From NCBI GenBank assembly GCA_021397835.1, contig JAJFZO010000896.1:1280501-1344500 (forward strand): a stretch of DNA of 64,000 nt, read 5' to 3'. This stretch comes from Moringa oleifera. Taxonomy: Eukaryota; Streptophyta; Magnoliopsida; Brassicales; Moringaceae. Numbering within the stretch: position 1 is the first letter of the stretch; each line of letters starts with the position of its first letter. Shown here piece after piece: positions 1 through 11,762 of the stretch. Position numbers and translations under genes: made by a program. The notes below the pieces were generated by a model. The model worked only from the letters and a program-made list of their open reading frames with translations, was not told the DNA's origin and ran no database searches.

Positions 1-3000
1 GCAACGATACTCTTTCTATTGTATGACACCCTCTTTTAAAAATTCAAAACTTGAACGTACATCGAACAAGAAGGGTCATTCTTTCAGAATGTGGAGCTCA
101 TTTAATTTTCATGCTAAGGTAAGTTTGAAAAATTTTGGTTGCATTATTAATTAAATTATTTTTTAGAAAAAATAATAAAAAAACTCAAAAAGGCAAAGAA
201 ACAGAAAAGAAGAGAAAGGAAAAAAACGAAAGAAAAAATGAGGGGAAAAAAGAAGAAAGAAAAATGGAAAAGAAATAGAATCCATTGAGCTTACATAAAA
301 AATTTAAAGAAGTTAGAATACCAACTTCAAATGAAAAAATAGGTATCTCAAAAATCGTTATCTTATTTTTAAGGATCAGTAAGAGAGCAGTTTGAATACT
401 AATTCACACAATGATCAACCAAAGTAATATAGTATTCAGCTAGGCTCGACAATGAAATAGCAAAAGATCAATCAAGGACAAAAGAATCCAATCTTGTTTT
501 TGTAAGATCAATAGATTATTATGGATCAGCATAATAAGGCTGATCATTTGGGATCAACTCATAAGAGCTTATCACTAAGGATTAGCATACTGAGGTTGGT
601 CACGAGGGATCAACACATCAATGTTGATCACTAAGGATCAGTGCAAAGATGTTGATCACTAATGTCAAGGTAGGTAAGCTTATCACTAAGGATTAACATA
701 TGTAGGTTGATCACAGCACATATAGTTGATTCATGGATCAGTTAGTTAATCTTACATGTTCAATCAATTTTTTCACTCTAGTTTGGAGAAAACTGATAAG
801 AAATTCAAGAAGAAATGGAGAAGAGGAATTTTCATTGGAAATTGACTACAGAAATGATTAGAAAAAGAGAATTCAGCTAAAAAAAAGAAAAATAAATACA
901 AGGCTAATGTTTTTTTCCCTCTAGCATTCCTTTTTCTTGGTTAAAAACAACTTTAAAAGTACCTAGTATAACCTTGAATACAACTTAATTAATGGTCTGA
1001 TCAATTAAGAAATTTGAATTGCAGCAAAGGAAGGATCAATCGAGGTAAGTTCAGTGATGGTTATTAAATCTAAGAGTGCAATCTTTATAAACTTAAGGTC
1101 AAGATTAGGGTACTTCTATTGAATTTCATCCCTTATAGTCTCTCGAATCTGCCAATAGATTTTGGCACACTCAACTACATGGGATCATCAAATTCTTTAC
1201 TTTTATTAAAGGATTAAGTAACACCTTCCTTAATAGATTCCAGTTCTTTTTTCTAGTTTTGTTAAGCTTATTCAAGCTGTAATTTAGCTTCAGCCTTGGT
1301 CTTCCTAGTCTCAGCTTGTGCCAAAGCCAAGTCTTGCTATTTTTCCCTAACTACTTCTTTAGGTTTTCATTCTTTACTTTTAGAAAAGTAGTTTGTTCAA
1401 CAGTAGCCTTCGCCACTTCTTCTACCTTTTATAGAACCTGATCTAAAGTGTTGTTATAGGTCTTATAACTTTTTGAAAGTAGAGCTGCTATTTGAATATC
1501 TATGCATAGGATAAAGGATGATCAATCAAAAGAAATTAAGGAGATTTGAAGAGAAAATCAAAGGAAATGAAAAGGTATACCTTAAATAAATTGCTATCAG
1601 CCCATAGATAAGGCCTTTCTTGCCCCATGTTGTGTATCACTAGAAATTAGTGAGAAAGATGGCCTTCCTCTTAAACTCCCACACTATTAAGGGTTTAATC
1701 ATAATGCCAATAGTCTTTAACTCTTAAGATAGAATGAATTTCTCCCCTGATCACCTTCAAAGGTCAATTGACTCAAATTGCCTCTATTTATGGTTGATCT
1801 AGTGCTAAAGTACTAAAATCTACAAATATTACTAAGGATTTACCTTTCTTGCCTTGCTTTTCTTTAGAAGAAGGTAAGGCAAACCTCTCAGAACTCATGA
1901 TAAGAGTCTTGGCTTGTTGGCTCTTTTTAGTTGCCTTAATTAGGATAGTTAAACCCTTTGAGTTACCACCAAAATTTGAATCTATGAGAGACTTCTCTAC
2001 CAATTCCTCCATAATCAAGAGATATTTCTTAATAGCACGAGTAATCGTTGGGTGAAGATCTCATAAAAAGAGAGAAAAATTAGAATCAAGATAAAGAAAT
2101 GCAAAGCGTTGGATAAAATGAAGAAATTGTCTTAACTTGATAGTGAAGAAGGCCAAGGCAACATTACTAAAGGGATTAACCAAGTCGAAGGGTTCAGCTA
2201 AGAAAATTTGTTCCAAAGATTAGATTGACTTAAGATTAGGTGAAGGATCAACAACAAGGTCAAGATTAAGAACAGATAAAGGATTAGTGGGTGTTTTTTG
2301 AGTTTGATTCTGAAACAAGGTCAGGCCTAGCATAGAAAGATTTAGGTTCAGACTTAGAGTTAGACTCAAGATGTTCTATAGATATAAGACCATTAGTCCA
2401 AGATCTAGTCCAATCTAATATTCTTTTTAGTGAAATATTCTTCTACACTACAGGTGCTAGTGTGATATAACAAAGATTAGTAGACCTATACTAAGCATTC
2501 AAGTAATTTAGGTCATCCCTGTAATTCTTATTGAAGATTAACCAAGTGTTCAGACCTAGCTTGATTCTTTTCGATCGTTGCTAAACACTTTTGGGTGTGC
2601 AAATCACCCTAAGAAGCAAAGTGTGCCCTATAATCCATAAACCTACTCTTAAAATCTTTCTTATAAATAAAGATGTTGGCTCATTGGCAATTATTAGCAA
2701 ATCATTCTTTCAGCAATAATCATTCAAAACATTCTAGAAAATTTGGAGTTTAGAAGCACACTGCTAGGGTTCCACATTTTGTAGGAAAAATTCGTTTCTT
2801 TTTATGTAATTCGTGTCATAGTGAAATTAGATATTGTAAACTACATCCTTTTCAGTAAAATTATGATTATTGATTAGTATAAATAGTTTTAAAATTTATA
2901 GTATTATTCTCAATACTCTATTCTTAGATATTATTCTATACTTTTATGTGCTTTGAATTCAAGTAGTTTTTCTTATATAGAAAATTAGATGTTAGTAGTT

Positions 3001-3060
3001 AATATTAGTTTAATTAGTAATACTAAGTAATTATCTTAGCTTAATTAAATGTAACGTGAA
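1..3060. other. Repeat-like region without a recognisable gene
   Basis: I find no intact gene here. The minus strand from about 2020 down to 1000 has lysine-, glutamate- and leucine-rich open stretches that look like broken coiled-coil coding sequence. A similar flavour recurs on the minus strand at 31.9-34.4 kb, so an old transposon-borne ORF is possible. The plus-strand reading of 1849-2055 overlaps the minus one and shows no family motif. The rest is AT-rich DNA with many GATCA words. Assignment to a transposon is inference. Confidence 0.3.
525..750. repeat. GATCA-rich degenerate minisatellite
   Basis: Phrases of the type TTGATCACTAAGGATCAGCA recur with variations roughly every 30-40 bases, for example near 560-600, 630-660 and 670-720. 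Copies differ by substitutions and small indels, so this is an old array. No function is evident. Confidence 0.55.
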
Positions 3061-4257
3061 GAGAAAGAAGAAAAGGAAATGGATTACTTTATTCTTCACT
3101 TTTCGATATCTTTAGTAATGAAAATTTTAAATTGAAAAATGCGTGATTAATGAAATGCTTGGTATGATCCTTTAAGATTAGCATTTCATTTCTGCTTTAC
3201 GATAATAGATAAGTTAAAAATGTAGGATGTTAGCTAGTCCTATAAAATCTCTTTTTTTAATGAATTTCAAGAAAATAAGAAAATGATTTTAGTGGAGTTT
3301 CTCTTCCTATCACCAAATTGCATCTTCTCTTCAATTTGAAGATGAAAAGCCAAGTGATGACGAAACTCACCCATTGTCCTAAAAATTTTTTTCAAAATCT
3401 GTAGATGGAACAATGGCAAAGTTTTTGCATTTTTCCAAAATACCCCTTATGCATTTATAAATATAAAGAATTACAAATGAAGAATCCTTAAGTCCTCACT
3501 CGTATCCAACTCCCATACTCCAATTTTTCTCAAGAAATATACCATTGCCTTTCTTTTTGTTTATTTTCATTACTCATTTTCATTTTGAAAATAAATGAAA
3601 ACCAATCGCTAATCATACCGTATAAAATATTGATGACAACTCCAATTTGTTTTAAATCCTAACATTTCCAATAAAATGAGTTTTCTTCCATTTTCACATC
3701 GAGAGTTTTTTTTTTTTTAATGGAAACATTGATTGAGACATTGGTGCTTTTTATCAGCATTTTACCAACCTCACATAGAAGTAAAGAGTACAAATGACAA
3801 ATATAACCCCCTTCAAGTGTGATTGTTTGCAATCAAAATTTTATCTATCTCTAGTTTTGCTCAAGGATATGAAAATTAAGATACTAGTAAGAAGATTATG
3901 GACGAAAAATGCAAGCTCATGCTATTAGGCAATGAATAGTATTAAGAGTTCATGCTAAGAGATAACTTTGAAAAGTTACTTATATCCCATTCTAAAATTA
4001 TGATTATTACTAACACCAAACACCTTTGCAAGACAATTTAGATGCATTTTGATATAATTTAATCAATGTAATAAAAGAGTTATTATGGGTAAAACTTTAA
4101 AATCCTAAATGATTCAGTCAATTAAGCCCTTTACTCGATTGATTTGAATTAAATATAGAGTTTTCAGTTGCTTATTTGGCTAAGCTTGACCATCTCAGTC
4201 TCCCGCTATATAATTCGATGGAGTTTAATCATAAATTTGACCATACTAAATTCTTAG

Positions 4258-4298
4258 TTCAGTTAGCACTAAATTTGATAAATTTAGTGCTAACTGAA
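4258..4298. repeat. Perfect 19-bp inverted repeat with 3-nt loop
   Basis: The left arm at 4258-4276 (starting TTCAGTTAGCAC) is exactly complementary to the right arm at 4280-4298, with GAT between. The stem is followed by ordinary AT-rich DNA and lacks the U-run and GC content of a bacterial terminator. It could be a foldback remnant, a transposon footprint or a chance palindrome preserved by recent origin. Confidence 0.85.
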
Positions 4299-4812
4299 TC
4301 ATTTCTTGATCATGATCAAAATAGTTTAGACGTCATTATATATGAGATCCTTTGAATCGAGGCATATTAAACTTGTGTGGAACTTGTGCTTATAATATTT
4401 CAACTATGAAAGACAATCAAATTGCCTACTTATACTCCACTAACATTTCAAATACTTATTCTCATAGGACCAATATTAGCACCATTTCTTAAGGTACTAC
4501 ATTTGTCTCATAATACCTTCTTGCTCTAATAGTTCCTAATGGGAAGTTGTCAAGATTTCCTATACTTTTCTTTTCTTTTTTGATATTTGTGTCTATTTCT
4601 TTTGTTGTAACCCTTCTTTCTCCCCTTGTTACCTCCTACGTATAGTGGTTAGGTTCTATCTCTCATACTTGCTTTTAGAGATGTATTCTTGAACATTTAA
4701 GGCTAATATAAAAACGGTTGTTTTTGAACTATAATTTTTTGGCAAAACTAATAACTGAAGAAAGTTTGGCCAATGTTTATGAGTTGATTGAAACATTTTC
4801 TAAAAGTCGCTA

Positions 4813-4857
4813 GTGCATCGAGTGTTGGTGCATCGAGTGTTGGTGCATCAAGTGTTG
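4813..4857. repeat. Three tandem copies of a 15-bp unit
   Basis: The unit TGCATCGAGTGTTGG is repeated three times back to back; the third copy has CAAG for CGAG and a changed end. Because the period is a multiple of three, the minus strand reads a TLDAP repeat, but there is no other sign of a gene. Confidence 0.8.
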
Positions 4858-5689
4858 AGTAATAGGTGGGGCTCGGATGATAATGGGATAAGCTTAAATG
4901 GTTGGAAAACTTTTCTAGATAATTGGTTAAGGACAAAATGATGTAAAAAGGAATTGAGTAATACCGAAGATTATTAATGGTAAGACATAAATATTTGGAG
5001 CTATGCAAGTATTGAAATGACTAACTTTCAAATGAGAAGTGGTTGGCTTGTTGACCAAAGATAGTGCTTTAAGATAGTTTGATTAGTTTCTGATTAGTTT
5101 TTCTTAGAAGCTATAGCTTCTTGTTGTGCTCTTGCAAATGCTACTAAAACCTGAAAAATTAGAAAAACAACAAGTCATGAGGTGTAAAAGTTAAAAAATT
5201 GGTAAAATAAGAACAAAAATGCATCAGGAGTTTAATCCATGGGCACTCTGATGCCGATATCAATATATATTTTGGTGGAGTAATAATTTAATACTAAATA
5301 TGTTTTAAGTATACTTGTAATCTTTTTCATATACAGTTGCTAGCCTAAGGTGGATGTTTTACACTTTTGATAAGCCAAAGTAGCCAATGACATCTAAATT
5401 ACACACCTACTTGCTAGATTTTCAAGATAGGTGAGGAAAGAAAGTGTTGAATTGTCCAATAAGTTAACAAACCTCACGATCTGTGAATTATGTTTTATCA
5501 ATTTATAAAATATATTTTATCTTCAATTAAACTTAACAAGCTTAATAAAAACTACTTGTCCTTAGACCATATGTATATGACCATACCAAGTGTTTTCACT
5601 TAGTTTACCCTCTTACATATTAAAAATTTAGGCCTAAGAATATGTAAGCCTATTTAACTCAAAGGCCTAAAATGATGGTAACGCAGAAA

Positions 5690-7410
5690 AAGCTCCCGTG
5701 ACATGCTAAAGAAAGCGATTGCTAAAACCAACAAGCATAATTATTTGAGAAGCCTTGTGACCAATAAATGACATAAGTCAAAGCAGACTCTTCATAAACA
5801 GCCAAGTCACATCCCATTAATGAAGTGTTACAAAAACAAAGAAATCTATAAATAGGCAAACAAAGAGAGAAAAAGGGATTTAACTTCAAAAAAGTTAGAA
5901 AGACTCTTACCATCGATATAAGCATAAGAATTTGACCATAATGAATGGAGCTAAAAAGAAGACTCTTTACTTTAACTAAATATGAGCCCACTAATCCTTC
6001 AAGAAGGCATCTTTAATAAGGGATTCTTCAAAAGTAAGACCTCCAAATGAATAAGATCCTTTCAAAACAAAAACTCCTAATGTTAGAAGATAGTTTGAGA
6101 TCATGAATTTATCAAGTCTTTGAGGAGGCACCTCTAAGTCCCTAGAAGTACATGAACTTCTAATTCGAGAAGATACCCTCAAAATAAAATCTACTAATTC
6201 GATAAAATCCCTTCAAATAAAACCTCCTAGTATGAAGAGATAGTTTGGTGATGTGAATTCTACAAAGTATTTGAGGAGGCACGCTTAACAAGGAGGGGCT
6301 CAAAAGTATGGCCTCCCAATACTTGGAGGTCCCTTTAAAATAAAACTTCTAATGTAATAGAGATAATTTGAGGCCATAAGTCCATCAAATCTTTGAAGAG
6401 ACACATCTAATGAGAAAAGCTTTTAAAGTACAACCTCTCAATGTAGCCCTTGACGACGAGCTGATCAAGTCTTTAAGAAAGCACTCTTAACAAGGAGATG
6501 TTAAAAGGTATAACTTCATAATATGAAGAGATCCCTTTGAAAATAAACCTCTTAATGTAAAGAGGTAATTTGAGGCCATAAGCTGATCAAATCTTTTAGG
6601 AGACACTCTAATATGAAAGCTCTCAAAATTACAACTTCCCAATCCTGAGGAGATAATCCAAGACCATGAGTTCATCAACCCTTTAAGAAAACACCCTTAA
6701 AAGTATAATTTCCTAATATAATGAGGGATATACCCTCGAAACAAAACTTTCCAATGCAAGAAGACAATTAGAGGCCATGAGCTCGTCAAGTCTTTGAGAA
6801 GGCACTCCCAAAAAAGAAGTTTCTAGAAGTATAATCTCTCAATTTGATGAGATCCAAAAAATAAAAATAAAAATGATACATGACAAAAGTTTGTAGTGTA
6901 AGATTATAGTAACAGCAATAAAGAAAGTAGATTAAAAGTAACCTAAAAATTAAACAACCCAACAAGAAAAAAGTTCCGCATTACATAATGAAAGCAGCAA
7001 ACATTCATTGAGAAACCAATGTGTGCAACAAAGTCAAAATAACTCGTGAAATACCACTTAAAATAGTGAAAAGCAAATGCAAAATTAATGAACGATGCAA
7101 ATGTCCTTTAAATGTAGAGTTTTAAAAGCATTTACACTTCGTAAAACTAACAAGGTTTATGATTGTGGACAAAATGGATCAATTAAACCCAAATATCAAG
7201 ATGATGATTTACAAAAACTAAAGGAGCGATTGTCGAACCCAACGTGTACAATGCTTCAAGACACCTTGCAACCAATAAATGTGATTAGTCCAACGAACCA
7301 ATATCATGTACATTAAGAAATTATTTTTGAATAAATAAAATCCATGAATAAACAAACAAGAAAGAAAAAATCAAATTTCAAAAAAAAAAATGAAGAGATT
7401 CATGATGGTT
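5690..7410. repeat. Composite repeat: degenerate ~100-140 bp tandem array between two related flanks
   Basis: Between about 5995 and 6860 a phrase meaning roughly 'AACCTCCTAATG..GAGATAGTTTGAGG..ATCAAGTCTTTGAGGAGGCAC' recurs about seven times at uneven spacing with many substitutions. The array is flanked by two diverged related sequences near 5690-5920 and 7240-7410; both contain ACCAATAAATG and, further on, a TCTATAAATAGGCAAACAAAG-like stretch (TCCATGAATAAACAAACAAG in the right copy). The pair could be the ends of an old non-autonomous LTR element. No protein family is recognisable. Confidence 0.5.
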
Positions 7411-7706
7411 ACAAATGAAAAAAAAAAGACAATAATAATAATATATTCAATTTTTTTCTTTAACAAAAATCCCTTATACTTTTCTTTTATCTTTTGCTGA
7501 ATAGTTAAATCATTTTACATTTGTTTAGGATTCAGAGAAATTGTTTCCTGTAAAATATTTAAATAAAAATTTAGTTTTTAATTTAATTTTTAATTTAGTT
7601 TAATAATAGTTTTTAATTTAAAAATCCATATAGAATGAGAGAATTTTTTTCTTAATACTATGACAAAAATAATAAATACATATATGGACTTTTAAAAAAT
7701 CCTTAG

Positions 7707-7708
<2 letters not shown>

Positions 7709-7746
<38 letters not shown>
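7709..7746. repeat. (AT)n microsatellite in a palindromic setting
   Basis: About 19 AT dinucleotides are bounded by AGCAAT on the left and ATTGCT on the right, so the whole block can form one hairpin. Confidence 0.95.
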
Positions 7747-7748
<2 letters not shown>

Positions 7749-9569
7749 CTAAAGATGTGATGCATCATTAAGTTTTTGTCATGCGCTTTTAAATTACAAG
7801 AAAATGCTGTGGATGATAAATTTATAAAATTAAATAACATCATGTTTAGTAAAATTTGAAATATTCTTTAGTGGTAATCTTTGCTGATGTTGAATAATTT
7901 ACGTTGACAAATGATACATGATCTTATTAAAAACATAATACAAATTTCATTAAAATTATTAATTTTTATAGTCAACAAAAATATATATAATATTAATAAA
8001 AATATATACATAATGGCAATATTCACACCAAATCTATGGATTAGGTTAGTTAAGGGGGGAAAACAAAGATAGGCAACAAATTAATCTATTATATTTTTGA
8101 GTTATCTATTAGGTGGACTTAGTTGTAAATTGTAATTAATTAAAATTCAAATGTTAATGTAGAGCATTGGGTCATAAGGTTTGTTACATTTTTAAGGGGA
8201 AAAAAACAGAGTCCATGGTGCAAGACTAGTGAAAATGGAAAGCAAGAAAGAGTTTAACAAGCATGAGCTAAGGCTGGAGGTTGCGTGCGGAGAAGTTGAC
8301 TCTTGAAACTGGAGCTTACGTGGTGACATGTAAAGCATACGTGGAGATGAACTCCAAAAGTGAGCCGCCGTAAATGACTCAGCACCTACCAATGAATTAC
8401 GGAGATCATGCCAGTCGGCACCACGTCTGCTGCCCCTCCTTAATTTCAAAGTCTTCAGGGCTTCTTCACCGAATTCCACTCTCGAGATTAATATTTCAGC
8501 GTTTTTCTTTTTGTAATGTTTTTGATGGATAAATAGTAACAGTAAGAGGCATGCATTCATTATGGAAAAGTGGGTGCAGTAATGTAAAGTCCATGGGATT
8601 GTTGGATGTTGGTCTAAACAGTGGCATTTAGCATAATTCAATCCTTAATCAACCTAGCCTACCAGCTGCCTTCCTTAATTCCATATCTCCATCACATTAA
8701 CTTTCTCCCCTTAATTTATTATGTCAATAAAACACACACACACACATATATATATATATAATCTTCTCTTTCTTTTTTTTAATTGTTATTAAAAACATTA
8801 TTTTCAATTTTACAATGGGTATAATTAGTATTAATCAATTGACGATACATGAATCTGTGTTTTCATAGTTCATTTTGCCATTCATCATATTGTTTAACAG
8901 CACGTAAAGTCTTAGTTTTTGATATTTTTATATTTTAAAAATATTAAAAATTATCTTATAAAAATGTATTAAAATAAATAATATTAAAATAAATAATATT
9001 TATAACATAATATAAAACCGAAAAAATAAAAGAATTATAACGTTGGAAATGCAAGGATAGCACTGGTTTGGTTTGTTTTGATCCCTTTACACAGAAAAAG
9101 GCCTTTTTACTTTTGACCACTTCCGTTTCCCTCACATCGCTCTTTTTTGTACTTTCCGAAAGTGAAAGTGGAGGACCGACTGGGGACAATATGCCACTTG
9201 GAATATCCTTCAGTAATCTCCCATTTACCATCAACAATAGATATTATGTAGTTTAATTAACTGATGAGATTTAGTTAGATGGGAATTACCAAGAGCAAAG
9301 CTGATGCTTTCAAAAATTGGTAGGCCCCCCCTGTAATAATAAGTTCCTACAATTTTTTCAATGAAATTGAAATCTTTTTTTAAGAAAATAATAAAATTTA
9401 ACACAATAACGACAATAAATAAATATCTCTCCCACCATCTGATTACGTTCACTATTATTTTGATTTTCATATATTTTTAAATAATTTTTAAAAGCATTAA
9501 AAGAGCAAAGCAACAAGTCTTATTATTATTATAAGGTAAAATGGGATTCCGTAAATTTCAAGCCAAACT

Positions 9570-9570
9570 C

Positions 9571-9606
<36 letters not shown>
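9570..9606. repeat. Compound (AT)n(AG)n microsatellite
   Basis: About ten AT dinucleotides pass directly into about eight AG dinucleotides, followed by purine-rich GAAAGAGAGAGGGAGG sequence. Confidence 0.95.
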
Positions 9607-11154
9607 TGAAAGAGAGAGGGAGGGGGGAGAGAGAAATAAAGGCAAAGAGGGCCCTGGTACTCCCAATCCTAGGTCCTACATGATTCACGTTTAACCTTTA
9701 CTTTTTCTCTTTATACGGATTGCTTCACAACGCTCAACCGACTAACCGTCACTCATTTTACAAGGAACATGATGCCATGATTTTATCACAGCTCCAAGCC
9801 ATGACCCAAATCAAGTGCACATCTTTGCTCTCAATTACACCCTACCCCCACTACTGTCTTCAAATTAAAATCTTTTGCCCCTTCTAAGAAATAGCATTAC
9901 TTTATTTACTTTTAAATCATGTCATTAATTTAAATATATTAATTATCTATCTATCTTGTAAATGATATTCACTTTCAAAGTTTGACTTGCTGTGAATTTT
10001 TTTTTCTTTTTTTTTGGCAAGTTTAAGACATATTCATATAATAATGAAGAGATCAATGAAATGATTCGCAAATCATAAAAGAGTTAAAGAGTTTAGATGG
10101 TTTTATCATAAAAACATTTTTGAAATTTAAAAATGAATGATGATTTTTGTGAAACTCTGAGCATGTAAATGATACAGATCTTTTCCTGTCCAATTTACTA
10201 TTACAAGGTACGGATTTATATATCCAATCAATATTTGGGAGTCAACTTGAGAAGGTGAGATTTATGAATTAGAGTAGGATTTTAAAACCATAACCAGACT
10301 CATGGTGTGGTTGACATATTAACTGCCTTTTAAATTAATTTGACATATTAAAATTATTCCAAAAAAAAAAAAACTACAAGAAAGAAGTCAACTAGAGAAA
10401 ATAATAATAACTGGACTAGGCTCCGGTTACTTCTGGCCAGGAAAAACAAAGTACTCTGTAACATAATATTTAGGTCCCAAAATATAAACAATGTTACTTT
10501 AAAATAACATAGAAATTAATTTCACAATATAACTCATCTGAGGTACATGTGCAACAACTATGTTAATGGGAAAATAAGGGTAATTATTTAATTTTGAAAA
10601 GGCACAAATCCGTATTTTGTTTTTTGACTAATAAATATTGTGGATAATAAAATAAGTCCCTAATCTCAAATGAAAAATAATCCAAGAGAAGCTTCTCTTT
10701 TTATGTTTATTTCATGTGATTTTTTTTTTTAAATTACTCTTTCACAATTCCTTTTTCTTTGACAATATGGTACTTAATATATATATATATTTGGGTTACC
10801 TCTTAGACTGAGAGAGTCAGACCTTTCATCGTGCTTCGAGAATGTGATAAAAATCTTAAATCTTGCCTATAAATTTGAAGATTCACTTCTTATTCCACAA
10901 TTGAATAAAGGGTTTAGCGAACTTTTTAAATTGTTGTATTCAATCTCCAGCTTTTAGAGAAACCAGGGTTCTTCGGTGCAGTGCCCTGAGCGGCGTCACA
11001 GGGCTCACAGTAGACAAAGCTTTGAGACGGAGAGGCTTTATTCAGTTATGGAATTGTAGAAACATAACATAAAGCAATGTGTATATATATATATATATAA
11101 TTGGCTCCTCAGCAGACTTTTCTTTTTTCTTTTTTTTGGGGGATGTTCTATGCT

Positions 11155-11160
11155 TATAAA
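11155..11160 (+). promoter_or_regulatory. Probable TATA box of the CTP synthase gene
   Basis: TATAAA in the context GCTTATAAAAAGCC lies about 600 bases before the start codon. Transcription would begin about 30 bases downstream, near 11185-11195. The remaining distance would be a leader that may contain an intron: a GT follows AAG at 11235 and a pyrimidine-rich TTTTCTTCTGCAG acceptor ends at 11722. The leader intron is inferred. Confidence 0.55.
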
Positions 11161-11232
11161 AAGCCCCGACTACTCTTTAACTAATCTCATTCATCGGCTC
11201 TGCTTTCCTTTCTCGTTTCTTCATCGTCTTCA

Positions 11233-11234
<2 letters not shown>

Positions 11235-11270
<36 letters not shown>
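11235..11270. repeat. (CT)n microsatellite in the CTP synthase leader
   Basis: Eighteen CT/TC dinucleotides lie downstream of the TATA box. Such Y-patches are common around plant transcription starts, so this may sit in the 5' leader or its intron. Confidence 0.9.
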
Positions 11271-11272
<2 letters not shown>

Positions 11273-11762
11273 GCATCTATCCATTAAGGAGTAGTAGGCC
11301 TGGCATTAAGTTTACTCTCCCTTGCCACATCAACTTTAGTTCCTGTATTTTCACTATCCTTGGGCTTAGTTATCTAGACAGGCCATTGAGATAGCTGCCA
11401 AAGAGAGAAAGGGCGGCAGCTGATATAAATAACGTGAAAAATACCCCAGCATCTCTAGACGACCATTCTTCTTCTTCTTTCTGTAATCTCTTTTTCTTCT
11501 TAAAACCCGCAACTAAAAGTGGTTTAAGTTAGATGAAAGAATTAAAAGGTTACCAGGGTTACTTAAATATGCTATGCCATGTTATAAATTCATTTTGTTG
11601 ATGTGACATGGTTTGCTCTGTTGCGTTCTGCTTGTGCTCTGTAGAGTACTATGCTTTTGTTGTAAAGACTTGAGCAAAGCTGTTCGTTAAAATGGCGCTC
11701 TGGCTCTCGTTTTCTTCTGCAGAGACTACACCAGCGATCGAGTAGTTTTAATTAAAACAGTT

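Larger units (their letters stand above)
3061..5689. other. AT-rich intergenic DNA
   Basis: I see no gene in this stretch apart from the short hairpin and 15-bp triplicate listed separately. Reading frames are short, low in complexity and without family motifs. Confidence 0.5.
7411..11150. other. Intergenic region upstream of CTP synthase
   Basis: AT-rich DNA with several microsatellites and no supported gene. Two stretches, 8190-8650 and 9060-9260, have slightly higher GC content and short open frames on one or both strands, but I see no motif, conserved start context or exon structure. The last few hundred bases before 11155 should contain the distal CTP synthase promoter. Confidence 0.4.

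Noticed and set aside
525..750. CRISPR-like array
   Set aside because: Units are irregular in length and sequence, there are no constant repeats with unique spacers, and the context is a plant nuclear genome.
8192..8641. Open frame of 149 codons on the minus strand
   Set aside because: No recognised motif, low-complexity Ser/Leu-rich composition and no splice or start context; a competing short frame on the plus strand is equally plausible. Possible unannotated transcript, but not supported as a gene.
8956..9256. Overlapping open frames on both strands (93 codons minus, 62 codons plus)
   Set aside because: The two strands exclude each other and neither shows a family motif. The hydrophobic stretch on the plus strand is not enough to call a secreted peptide.
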